This document shows, piece after piece, positions 32,417 through 40,600 of a stretch of 45,752 bases of DNA (positions are counted from its first letter, which is position 1; every line of letters begins with the position of its first letter). Below the pieces are notes generated by a model, which was not told where the DNA came from, did not search any database, and saw only the letters and a program-made list of their open reading frames with translations. This DNA comes from an uncultured Lachnospiraceae bacterium. Lineage in GTDB: Bacteria; Bacillota_A; Clostridia; Lachnospirales; Lachnospiraceae. The stretch spans positions 1 through 45,752 of the forward strand of contig CAJLNC010000011.1 of the NCBI GenBank assembly GCA_905207905.1, in the 5' to 3' direction. The position numbers and the translations under genes were made by a program.

Positions 32417-33640
32417 ATGTACTTAGATAGCAAGGAAAAGAAGCAGTGCTGCGGCTGTATGGCTTGTAGTCAGATCTGTCCCGTATCAGCCATCAAGATG
32501 CAGAGAGATGAAAAAGGGTTCGCCTATCCCAAGGTGGATCCCTATCAGTGCATTGATTGCGGACTGTGCCGTAAGGTCTGCCCGCTGGAAGAAAATTATG
32601 TGGGGCGGGATGCAGATCCGGATGTGTACGCTCTGCGGGCGAAGAAGCCGGAGATTTTAAAAGAAAGCTCCTCAGGAGGCATGTTTACCCTGCTGGCCCG
32701 GTGGACGCTGGACAGACAGGGCGTGGTCTACGGAGTGGCCTTTGACGAGAGTTTCCAGGTGCGCCATGAGAGGGCCGAAACCTGGCAGGAGGCGGCAGCC
32801 TTCCGCACCTCCAAGTATGTGGAGAGCGACCTGACAGAGGTATATCGCTTTATTCGGACTGATCTGGAGCAGGGAAGGACGGTTCTGCTTACGGGAACCC
32901 CCTGTCAGATCATGGGGGTAAAAAAGTATTTAAAATTGAAGCGGGTAAACAGGGAGAACCTTTATACCTGTGACAACATCTGCCATGGAGTTCCAAGCCG
33001 GAAGGTGTGGGAAGCGTACCTTACCATTTTGAAGGGATATCTGGAGCCGGGAGATGAGATCATTCGGATCAATATGCGCAGCAAAAAGGTATCCTGGAAA
33101 AAGCAGGTGATGGATGTGAAGGTGAAAAAGGGCAGCCTGGATCAGGTGGTGGAGGATCTGTCCTTTAACCAGCTGTTCTTAAGCCTTTATGCGAATCGGC
33201 CCTCTTGCTTTGACTGCCACTATACCAGCTACAAACGTCCCGGTGATTTCACCCTGGGAGATTTCTGGAATGTGGAGCAGGCCGGGATCTCCTTTGACCC
33301 GGAGGGCGGCGTCAATGTGGTGCTGGTAAACTCTACAAAAGGCAAGCTTTTGTTTGAGGAATTGAAAAAACAGGCGGAATTTCAGAAGGTGACGAAGAAG
33401 GACTGCTGGCAGCCCCATCTGGAATACAGCGCCAAGCCCCCGGCAAACCAGGAGGCTTTCTGGCAGGAATACAGGGAGAATGCAGATAAGGAGGCGGTGA
33501 TCCGAAAATATATGAAAGGCTCTTTGCTCCCCCGATTGATCCGCACCGTTTCTCCCGTTCTCCGTAAGGTAGGGCTGTATCAGGCTGCGGGAAAGCTGTA
33601 CCGGCAGGTGATCGTGGGAAAGAAAGGGAAGCATGAATAG
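32417..33640 (+). CDS. FrhB-like 4Fe-4S protein (F420 hydrogenase beta family, polysaccharide type)
   Basis: 407 aa. Two 4Fe-4S motifs at the N-terminus (C11-C14-C17-C21 and C45-C48-C51-C55), followed by the FrhB N and C domains with SSSGGMFTLLARW, LLTGTPCQI, DNICHGVPS and DFTLGDFWN. The family includes flavin and Fe-S oxidoreductases acting on F420 in methanogens; versions in Bacteroides and clostridia sit in polysaccharide loci next to pyruvyl transferases with unknown chemistry. AAGGAG ribosome binding site. The last 8 bp overlap the flippase gene. Confidence 0.88.
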   Translation: MYLDSKEKKQCCGCMACSQICPVSAIKMQRDEKGFAYPKVDPYQCIDCGLCRKVCPLEENYVGRDADPDVYALRAKKPEILKESSSGGMFTLLARWTLDRQGVVYGVAFDESFQVRHERAETWQEAAAFRTSKYVESDLTEVYRFIRTDLEQGRTVLLTGTPCQIMGVKKYLKLKRVNRENLYTCDNICHGVPSRKVWEAYLTILKGYLEPGDEIIRINMRSKKVSWKKQVMDVKVKKGSLDQVVEDLSFNQLFLSLYANRPSCFDCHYTSYKRPGDFTLGDFWNVEQAGISFDPEGGVNVVLVNSTKGKLLFEELKKQAEFQKVTKKDCWQPHLEYSAKPPANQEAFWQEYRENADKEAVIRKYMKGSLLPRLIRTVSPVLRKVGLYQAAGKLYRQVIVGKKGKHE

Positions 33641-34943
33641 AGAAAAGAATGTAAAAAAAGCGTTCCTTTGGAACATGATCGGCAGCAGCTGCTACTCCCT
33701 CTCCTCCTTCCTGTACCTTATGGTGGTGACCCGGGTGTGCGGCGTGGAGCAGGCAGGCTTTTTCTCCCTAAGCTATGCCACAGCCCAGCTTCTCCTGACC
33801 GTGGGACGCTTCGGGATGCGTACCTATCAGGCCACGGATCTGCGGGAGAAGTATCTGTTCCGGGAGTACGGAGTTTCCAGGATCCTTACCTGCAGCGCCA
33901 TGATGCTGTTTGGGATTATCTACAGCTCCTTCAGTTTCCAGGGAGAATATGTGGTGATCAGCGCATTCATCATCCTGATGAAGACGGTGGATGCGGTGGA
34001 GGATGTATTCCACGGAAATTTTCAGCAGAATTATCATGTGGAACTGATGGGAAAGATGCTGGCAGCCAGGAATACCTACTCCGCTGCTGCGTTTACGATC
34101 AGCCTGCTCCTGACAAAAAATTTGGCCTTTGCCTGCGTGTTCACCTCCCTGTCTTCCCTGGGTCTCTGCCTTTTGATGAACGGACTGGCAGTCAGAGGGA
34201 TGCGCCGGGAGCTGGCCAAAGAGCAGGAGGCCGCAAAGAGGCTGCGGGATGTGAAAACGCAGGAAAATGAGGAGCGGCTGAGATTTCGCTGGAGCAGCGT
34301 GGGGAAGCTTTTGAAAACTTGCGCGCCCCTGTTTTTGGGCACTTTTTTGTCCCTTCTTCTTTACAATGTTCCCAAGTATGCCATGGACAGCGTGATGGCC
34401 AAGGAGTATCAGACCTATTACAGCGTGCTGTTTATGCCCTCCTTTGTGATCACCCTGTTAAGCGAGTTTCTGTTTAAGCCCACCATCACCACCATTGCGG
34501 AGCTTTGGTGGAGGAAGGAGATTCGGAAATTTTCCGGCTATGTGGGGAAGATCGTGGGACTGATCCTGCTTTTTACCGGAGGGATCGTCGTTGGCGGCCA
34601 TCTCATCGGCAGAAGGCTTCTGGAGCTGATCTACGGGGTGGACTTGTCCCCCTATCAATTAGAATTTATTGTGCTGCTCATCGGAGGCGGGATCAGCGCA
34701 GCCGTGTACATGCTGTACAATATTCTCATTGCCATCCGAAGGGGCGGGTGCATCCTTATCGTCTATGCCATTACCGCTGTTTTGACCATTCTCCCGGCCA
34801 GAAGTATGGTAAAGGGGCTGGGGGTTATGGGAGCCTGTATAAATTACTTGTATTCTTGCGGGATTTTATTTATAATATTTTCAGGCGTGCTGTTTTATCA
34901 GTGCAGAATGAGCAGTAAAGCAGGAGAAAAAAGTCATGGATAA
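33633..34943 (+). CDS. polysaccharide/lipid-linked oligosaccharide flippase (Wzx-like)
   Basis: 436 aa, about 12 membrane segments of the MATE/MOP type. N-terminal AFLWNMIGSSCYSLSSFLYLMVV and the conserved helix with RVCGVEQAGFFSLSYATAQLL are family-like. A charged cytoplasmic loop at about 195-215 (AKEQEAAKRLRDVKTQENEE) divides the two halves. It should move the lipid-linked repeat unit to the outer face. It overlaps both neighbouring genes by 8 bp, which supports a tight operon with the Fe-S protein before and the GT2 after. Confidence 0.87.
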   Translation: MNREKNVKKAFLWNMIGSSCYSLSSFLYLMVVTRVCGVEQAGFFSLSYATAQLLLTVGRFGMRTYQATDLREKYLFREYGVSRILTCSAMMLFGIIYSSFSFQGEYVVISAFIILMKTVDAVEDVFHGNFQQNYHVELMGKMLAARNTYSAAAFTISLLLTKNLAFACVFTSLSSLGLCLLMNGLAVRGMRRELAKEQEAAKRLRDVKTQENEERLRFRWSSVGKLLKTCAPLFLGTFLSLLLYNVPKYAMDSVMAKEYQTYYSVLFMPSFVITLLSEFLFKPTITTIAELWWRKEIRKFSGYVGKIVGLILLFTGGIVVGGHLIGRRLLELIYGVDLSPYQLEFIVLLIGGGISAAVYMLYNILIAIRRGGCILIVYAITAVLTILPARSMVKGLGVMGACINYLYSCGILFIIFSGVLFYQCRMSSKAGEKSHG

Positions 34944-35886
34944 AGTTGCAGTATTGATACCCTGTTATAATGAAGCCAAGACCATCCGCAAGGTGGTGGA
35001 GGATTACAAGGAAGTTCTTCCGGAAGGCGGAGTGATCTATGTGTATGACAATAACTCTACGGATGACACTGCCAGGATCGCCAGGGAGGTCGGGGCAGTG
35101 GTGCGCCGGGAGCCTCAGCAGGGAAAGGGAAATGTGATCCGCCGGATGTTTCGGGAGATTGATGCGGAGTGTTATCTGATGGTGGATGGAGACGATACCT
35201 ATCCGGCAGAGTATGCCCCTAAGATGATCAAAAAGGTGCTGGAGGATCGGGTGGATATGGTGGTCGGCGACCGGCTTTCTTCCACCTATTTTACGGAAAA
35301 TAAGCGGCCCTTCCACAATTTTGGAAACAGTCTGGTGCGAAAGAGCATCAATGTGCTGTTTAAGAGCGATATCAAGGATATTATGACCGGCTATCGGGCC
35401 TTTAGCTATCAGTTTGTAAAAAGCTTTCCGGTTCTGTCCAAGGGATTTGAGATCGAGACGGAGATGACCATCCATGCCATTGATAAAAATATGCTGCTGG
35501 ACAATGTGGTGATCGATTACCGGGATCGGCCGGAAGGCAGCGAGTCCAAGCTGAATACTTATTCCGACGGGTTTAAGGTGTTAAAGACCATTGGAAAGCT
35601 GTTCCGCAATTACAAACCTCTGGCATTTTTCGGTTTCTTCACAGTGATCCTTCTGATCCTGGCAGGAGGCTTTTTTGTTCCGGTATTCCTAAAATATTTA
35701 AGCCAGGGCGTGGTGACCAAGATCCCAACGCTGGTGGTGTGCGGCTTTGCGGTGATCGCAGCGCTGCAGTCCCTTTTTGCGGGGCTGATCCTTCAGACCA
35801 TCAGGCAGAAAAACCGTCAGGATTTCGAGATGGAGCTGATGGAGATCGAGCACCGATATCAGGAGCTGAAAAAAGAAGAAAAATGA
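34936..35886 (+). CDS. GT2 glycosyltransferase, polyprenyl-phosphate sugar type
   Basis: 316 aa. GT-A domain with VLIPCYNEAKTI, YDNNSTDDT, and the metal motif DGD at 84-86 (MVDGDDTYP), followed by FEIETEMTIHA. Two C-terminal membrane segments (about 231-255 and 265-290) and a short charged tail. This is the layout of dolichyl/undecaprenyl-phosphate mannose or glucose synthases, which make lipid-linked sugars from nucleotide sugars. It overlaps the flippase gene by 8 bp and ends the cluster before the terminator at 35922-35972. Confidence 0.9.
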   Translation: MDKVAVLIPCYNEAKTIRKVVEDYKEVLPEGGVIYVYDNNSTDDTARIAREVGAVVRREPQQGKGNVIRRMFREIDAECYLMVDGDDTYPAEYAPKMIKKVLEDRVDMVVGDRLSSTYFTENKRPFHNFGNSLVRKSINVLFKSDIKDIMTGYRAFSYQFVKSFPVLSKGFEIETEMTIHAIDKNMLLDNVVIDYRDRPEGSESKLNTYSDGFKVLKTIGKLFRNYKPLAFFGFFTVILLILAGGFFVPVFLKYLSQGVVTKIPTLVVCGFAVIAALQSLFAGLILQTIRQKNRQDFEMELMEIEHRYQELKKEEK

Positions 35887-35921
35887 ATCAGGCAGTGAAT
35901 CAATATTTGCTGTACTAGGAG

Positions 35922-35972
35922 AGCCTGTCTTTCCATACACTTTAGTGAGAGTGTGGGAAGGCGGGTTTTTTT
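35922..35972 (+). terminator. rho-independent terminator abutting the amidase start codon
   Basis: The left arm GCCTGTCTTTCCATACACT (35923-35941) pairs with AGTGTGGGAAGGCGGG (35950-35965), then T7 (35966-35972). The ATG of the next gene follows at once, and that gene's only ribosome binding site (GGAAGG) lies in the right arm of the stem. Confidence 0.85.
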
Positions 35973-36839
35973 ATGCCGGAAAAACGGATACATAAAATTT
36001 TGAAGCTGGTCATGGTAGGAGTGATCTTATTCCTGGCCTGGATCCTGCCGGGGATCTGGGCTGAGAAGAGCGGCAGGATCCAGGGCAAAAATCCTTCGGG
36101 GATCCAGGAGGAGTGGCAGGAGAAAGGGGATGGGCTTCAGAGACAGCCAGACAAGGGAACAGAAGGAGAGGCGGGGGAAAGCCAGCAGTCTCAGGAGAAA
36201 ACGAGTCAGGAGCCAGAGGCCGGGCTGGAGGAGAAGAACTGGGAAAAAACCAGGGGGCGGATACTCATCGACCCGGGGCACGGGGGCGTCGATCCCGGCA
36301 TGGTGGGGATCGGGGGCGTGGAGGAGAAGCAGATCAATCTGGCCATTTCCAGGCTTTTGGGGGAAGTGCTGGAAGAGAAGGGCTATGAGATCATTTATAC
36401 CAGAACCGGGGATCAGGGGCTGTATGATGAGGACAGTCCTAAGAAAAAGGTTCAGGACATTCAGCGCAGATGCGCTCTGATCCAGGAGAAAAAGCCGCTG
36501 CTCTCTGTGAGCATCCATCAGAACAGCTATCAGGATCCCCAGGTGTACGGCCCTCAGGTATTTTATTTTGAGCATTCCCAGGAGGGAAAGCAGCTGGCCC
36601 TTTCGGTGCAGGAGCAGCTGAACACCCTGCTGAATATCCAAAGACCCCGTGTGATTAAGGGAAATACCAATTATTATATTCTGAAGCGCTCGGAGGGAGT
36701 GACCATTCTGGTGGAATGCTCCTTCCTCTCCAACCCCGAAGAGGCAAAGAAGATCCAGACCCCAGAGTACCAGCAGGCGGTGGCGGAGGCGATTGGCAGC
36801 GGAGTGATCAAGTATCTGGAGGGGGTGGGGGATTTCTGA
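35973..36839 (+). CDS. N-acetylmuramoyl-L-alanine amidase, CwlD-like
   Basis: 288 aa. A membrane/signal segment at about 10-29 follows a basic N-terminus; a Gln/Glu-rich linker (35-92) precedes the Amidase_3 domain: LIDPGHGGVDPG (H103), VEEKQINLAISR (E117/E118), SIHQN (H182) and VECSFLSNPEEA (E249). These zinc ligands and the catalytic Glu are all present. It cleaves the bond between MurNAc and the stem peptide; CwlD relatives act in spore cortex formation. The start abuts a terminator T-run, and the ribosome binding site is in its stem. The last codons contain one copy of a 20-bp direct repeat (36802-36821). Confidence 0.9.
   Translation: MPEKRIHKILKLVMVGVILFLAWILPGIWAEKSGRIQGKNPSGIQEEWQEKGDGLQRQPDKGTEGEAGESQQSQEKTSQEPEAGLEEKNWEKTRGRILIDPGHGGVDPGMVGIGGVEEKQINLAISRLLGEVLEEKGYEIIYTRTGDQGLYDEDSPKKKVQDIQRRCALIQEKKPLLSVSIHQNSYQDPQVYGPQVFYFEHSQEGKQLALSVQEQLNTLLNIQRPRVIKGNTNYYILKRSEGVTILVECSFLSNPEEAKKIQTPEYQQAVAEAIGSGVIKYLEGVGDF
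36802..36821 (+). repeat. 20-bp direct repeat, left copy (inside amidase 3' end)
   Basis: GAGTGATCAAGTATCTGGAG, identical to 37205-37224, 403 bp apart. It encodes GVIKYLE near the end of the amidase. Confidence 0.9.
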
Positions 36840-36891
36840 AGGACAAACATATTTTAGTATATAAATACTATGGCTGCTCTGCCGTAACCGA

Positions 36892-36918
36892 TTGCACCGC
36901 ATCCTTGTGTGTTACAAT
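36892..36918 (+). promoter_or_regulatory. candidate promoter of the small membrane protein gene
   Basis: TTGCAC (36892-36897), a short 15-nt spacer, and TACAAT (36913-36918) with TG just upstream. Confidence 0.4.
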
Positions 36919-36940
36919 GCATAAAAAGGAGCGGTGCGAT

Positions 36941-37138
36941 ATGACCAAGAAAACGAAGAAAACTATAGATACAATAGTTATAATTTTAGCGGTTATTTAT
37001 ATATTGTTTATACTATTTTGTTTTAGAGCAAGTGTTCTGAGCGGAATTGGAATGCTGATTATAACCATGGCATGTATAATTCCAGCATATTTGCTTTTTC
37101 GATGGCTGATGAAACAGTTTAAGAAACACAGATGGTAA
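36941..37138 (+). CDS. 65-aa membrane protein of unknown function
   Basis: A basic N-terminus MTKKTKKTID, a membrane helix (TIVIILAVIYILFILFCF), a second hydrophobic segment (GIGMLIITMACIIPAYLLF), and a basic tail KQFKKHRW. The start is chosen for AAAAGGAG about 9 nt upstream; an ATG at 36917 is possible. Codons are AT-rich (ATA, TTA, TAT), unlike the GC-richer neighbours, suggesting foreign origin. It has its own promoter and terminator and sits between exact 20-bp direct repeats. No family recognised; small holin-like or toxin/immunity-like peptides look similar, but nothing specific supports either. Confidence 0.7.
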   Translation: MTKKTKKTIDTIVIILAVIYILFILFCFRASVLSGIGMLIITMACIIPAYLLFRWLMKQFKKHRW

Positions 37139-37143
37139 AATTG

Positions 37144-37197
37144 AGACAAACAAGAGGCAGAATTGCGGATAGCCCCCGTAATTAATCTGTCTTTTTT
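37144..37197 (+). terminator. terminator of the small membrane protein gene
   Basis: Inner stem AATTGCGG (37161-37168) with CCGTAATT (37176-37183), outer AGACA/TGTCT, then T6. Confidence 0.75.
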
Positions 37198-37204
37198 CCT
37201 TTAA

Positions 37205-37224
37205 GAGTGATCAAGTATCTGGAG
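37205..37224 (+). repeat. 20-bp direct repeat, right copy
   Basis: Exact second copy of the sequence at 36802-36821; here it continues in the same reading frame into KMRILKKK and then a terminator, without being part of a recognisable gene. Confidence 0.9.
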
Positions 37225-37254
37225 AAGATGCGGATACTAAAAAAGAAATCAATC

Positions 37255-37300
37255 AGAAGCGGATCGGCAGAAAAACTGCAATGGATTCGCTTCTTTTTTT
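37255..37300 (+). terminator. strong rho-independent terminator
   Basis: AGAAGCG (37255-37261) pairs with CGCTTCT (37288-37294), with further pairing of GATC/GATT and GCAG/CTGC inside, followed by T7. Confidence 0.85.
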
Positions 37301-37573
37301 ACGCAGAGACGACGACGTATCTGCACAAACCGATATTGCAGCCGGAATCTATCCATAGAGTATCCGGGACAGGAAAATCCGATAAAAGCATTCCCAGGCA
37401 ACTCAAAGCACAATGCAGAAAAAACGGAAATTTTCATGAGAAATCATGGAAAATCATCAAAAAACAGCAGTAAAACCAGGGAAAATCAGGAAAATAGAAG
37501 GCTGATCGGCAAAAAAATGTGCATGGAAAAAAAGGGGGCTCCAGAAGCGTGTGTACGGAGGAGGAAAACATAG

Positions 37574-37579
37574 TATAAT
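37574..37579 (+). promoter_or_regulatory. consensus -10 box for the giant surface protein gene
   Basis: A perfect TATAAT at 37574-37579. The -35 region (GTGTAC at 17 nt) is poor, so an activator or another sigma factor is possible. Predicted transcript start near 37586. Confidence 0.5.
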
Positions 37580-37589
37580 AGATTCAAAA

Positions 37590-37667
37590 TGTCGGAATTG
37601 TTAGCAGCCGGCCGCAGCCAGCGGCGATCTCTCCGGCATTTTTTGCTCTTAACAGCTATCGTAAGAG
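37590..37667 (+). promoter_or_regulatory. structured leader with terminator-like hairpin
   Basis: TGTCGGA (37590-37596) can pair with TCCGGCA (37632-37638) around a GC-rich loop, followed by T6: an attenuator-like structure only ~60 nt into the transcript. A second stem, CTCTTA (37646-37651) with TAAGAG (37662-37667), follows, 30 nt before the start codon. No riboswitch family recognised. Confidence 0.5.
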
Positions 37668-37696
37668 TTACATCAAATACTTAGGAGGAGTAGGGT

Positions 37697-40600
37697 ATGA
37701 AACGAAGATTGTTGGCATCATGGATGGCAGCTGCCGTGGCCCTGACGTCCATACCGGTAAATCCGCTGCCGGTGTATGCAGGCGAAGGGATGGAGGATCT
37801 GATCCTGATGGATGAGGAGATTCCTCCGTCAGGGGCGTTGGAAGAAGAGCCTGGGAACGCCAGTGTTCCAGGCAGCGAGGGAGCGTCAGGAGGAAATACT
37901 CCTTCCGGCAGTGTGGGGGAAGGAGTATTGATCGGCAACGGGCTGATCGAGGATCTGGATTTTGAGGAGGTTCCCCTTACGCCGGGGCTGGAGCCGGAAA
38001 GCCAGTGGGAATCCGAGAGCGAGACGGAGTGTGAGAGTGAAACAGAAACAGCGGCTGATTCTAAGTTAGAAACAGTCTTTGATCCTGAGGCAGAGGAACA
38101 GATGTCTCAGGAGACAGAAGTGTCCCAGGAGTTTGAGACCCAGCCGGAGGGCCAGGGTCAGACTTTGGGAGAAGGAGAGACCGAGGTGGTTCTGGACTTT
38201 GAGTCAGAAACAGAGCCGTCCCAGGAGATCCTTCTGGATACGGAGACAGAAGGGTTAGGGGAGGATCCCCTTTCTTTAGAGTCAGAAAGCGAGAGTGAGG
38301 ATCCTCTGATCTCTGAGCCGGCGCTGATGATGCTTTCTGCAAAGGATCAGGAGCCCCTGAGTGCGGAGGAGATCTTGGCTCAGGCTGTAGAGCTTAGCGC
38401 AGGAGGCCAGTATCAGGCTTCTTGGGGCCCGGGGGAAAGAGTATACTATCAGTTTACCCCCACCCAGGAGACTGCCGGGGAGTATGTGTTCTACACCACG
38501 GACAGGATTTCTGATACCGCTATTCTCTGGTATCAGAAAACAGAAAATGGCCTGGAAAGCTTAAGCGGCGGGGATGAGAGGATCAATGCTGTTCTTTCCT
38601 GCAATCTGGAGGCGGGCGTCACCTATGTGTTTGAGGTGAAGAACCCCAGTTTGGCAGAAAGTAGCGCCGGAGGCTGTCAGGTGCATTTCAGGCAGCCCTC
38701 TTCCGTGGCTTCCCTGGAGGTGGCCAGCATCAAAGCCCAGTACAGAGTGGATGAGGTCTGGGACGGACTGGTAGGCATCCAGGAGGACGGAGTCGGCCTG
38801 AAGGTGGTCTATGGGGATGGCAGCAGCGATACCGTAAGCCGGTGGGGCTGGACAAACGTATCCATGAATGAAACGCCGGTAACTTTGCTGTCCGGAAGCA
38901 CCTCTCAGGGAAAATCGATTTACGGCAGGCTGGAGCAGAACGGCCAGGTGGTTGACCTGCCGGCGGAAGGGGAAGGCTTGGGCATCCGCCCCGGCAGCTA
39001 TACCCTGAGACTGTACCACACAGAGACAGACATCTGGGAGTATGATCCGGAGACCGCTATAGAGGCAGAAGCGGAGTTTCAGATCACAGAGACGCAGGAA
39101 GGAACCTTTGGGACGGCGTATTCCCTCCCTTACGGGGAGGCAGTAGCATTTTCTTATACTGCCCCAAAGACCGGCGAGTATGTGCTGAAAAATACCGGGA
39201 GCAATCCTGCCCAGTTGAAGATTTATGAAAAAAGGGATGGAGCTTACTTTTTGCAGACAGAGCACTGGGGCGGAAATATAAGCAGTGTGTCCCTGGAGGA
39301 AGGAAAAAGCTACAGCCTGGTTTACTGCAACCGGGCTTCCAGAGAAACCGCCCTGGATGCGAAGGTAGAGATTTTTGCAAAGAAAAGGCTGCAGCAGATC
39401 CGGGTGGAAAAGGTTTCCTGCGGGATCTTTGACTTCCAGAAGCTGCGGGAGGATTTTCCGGTAACCCTGGTTTATACCGATGGCAGTGAGGAGACCATCC
39501 GCCAGTGGGAGCATGACTGGCAGTATAATGAGGAGGACGGAAGCAACCGGATCTTAGGCTTCCGGCAGACCACTGCATGGGAAGACACGATTCAGATCGG
39601 CTTTTTTAAGGACGGCCAGCAGCTGGAGCTTTTTGAGTCCGATGAGATAGCGCCGGCTCCGGGAACCTATGAGCTTCGGGCCAGCCTTAAAGATTACAGC
39701 AATCAGGAAGCCGGGGAAGGAGCGGGCAGCATTGCGCTTACCCTGGATCCGGCAGGGAGCCTTAACGGCGGGGAGTCCGTGTCTGCAGAGTATGCCCTGG
39801 GAGATGCAGATTCCTGCGTCGTAGCCTTGGATCCTGCCAGGACAGGGCTTTACAGCCTGAGGGTGGATCCGGGCAATACCGGCATTTATGCCCAGATGTA
39901 TAAGAGGGAGCCAGATTCCCAGAAGTATGTAAGGGATCCGGATTTTGGCATCAATGAATTGGAAGGCTACCCGGCGGAATGGCCCGGCAGGATCTTCCAG
40001 ACAGGCAGCTCCTATTGTCTGGTGCTTTCCAGGAAAAATGAGGGGGAGAATGCTTCCGGAACCGTCACCTTTGAAAAACAGCAGGAAGCCCAGGCTCTTG
40101 TCATAGAGGGGGCAGACCAGGCAGGGATAGCTACCTCAGCCTTTAACCTGAGGGCTCAGCTTTTCAGTTTGACGGTGAAGGTGTTGTATGATAATGGGGA
40201 AGCGGAGAGCGTTGCGGAGTGGAGTTATGGATATCAATATCAGTTTGGATGCGACGTGCTGAGTGGGCGCACCGAATCCGGCTATGAAGTTTTTCTGACG
40301 GTAAAGAAGGGTGAGACTTATGTAGACATACCGTGGTCAGGAGACTTCCTTATCTATGGAGATTATACGCTGGCGGCAGTATCAGAGCTGATCCGGGATT
40401 CCCAAACAGGAGCTTACGTTCCGGCCAAGAGCGCACAGCTTCCCATAAGCAGTACCCTTGGGAACGAGGAGACGGTGACTGTTGGGGAGGAAAAACCATT
40501 TTCCCTGATTCCGGGAGGAGAAGGGAAGGCCTTTCGGGTTGAGCTGCCGGAAGAGGGAACCTACGTTATCAGCCAGAGCTCTGCAGAGGGCAGCGACAAC

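Larger units (their letters stand above)
37225..37696 (+). other. non-coding gap before the giant surface protein gene
   Basis: About 470 bases (560 from the small gene's stop). After the right direct repeat there is a terminator (37255-37300), then A-rich sequence, a -10 box at 37574 and a structured leader. An 88-codon frame at 37207-37473 runs straight through the terminator and has no recognisable product, so it is not called. Confidence 0.5.

Noticed and set aside
37207..37473. 88-codon frame starting in the right 20-bp repeat
   Set aside because: It runs through a strong terminator and has no protein-like features; only its start in the repeat is of interest.
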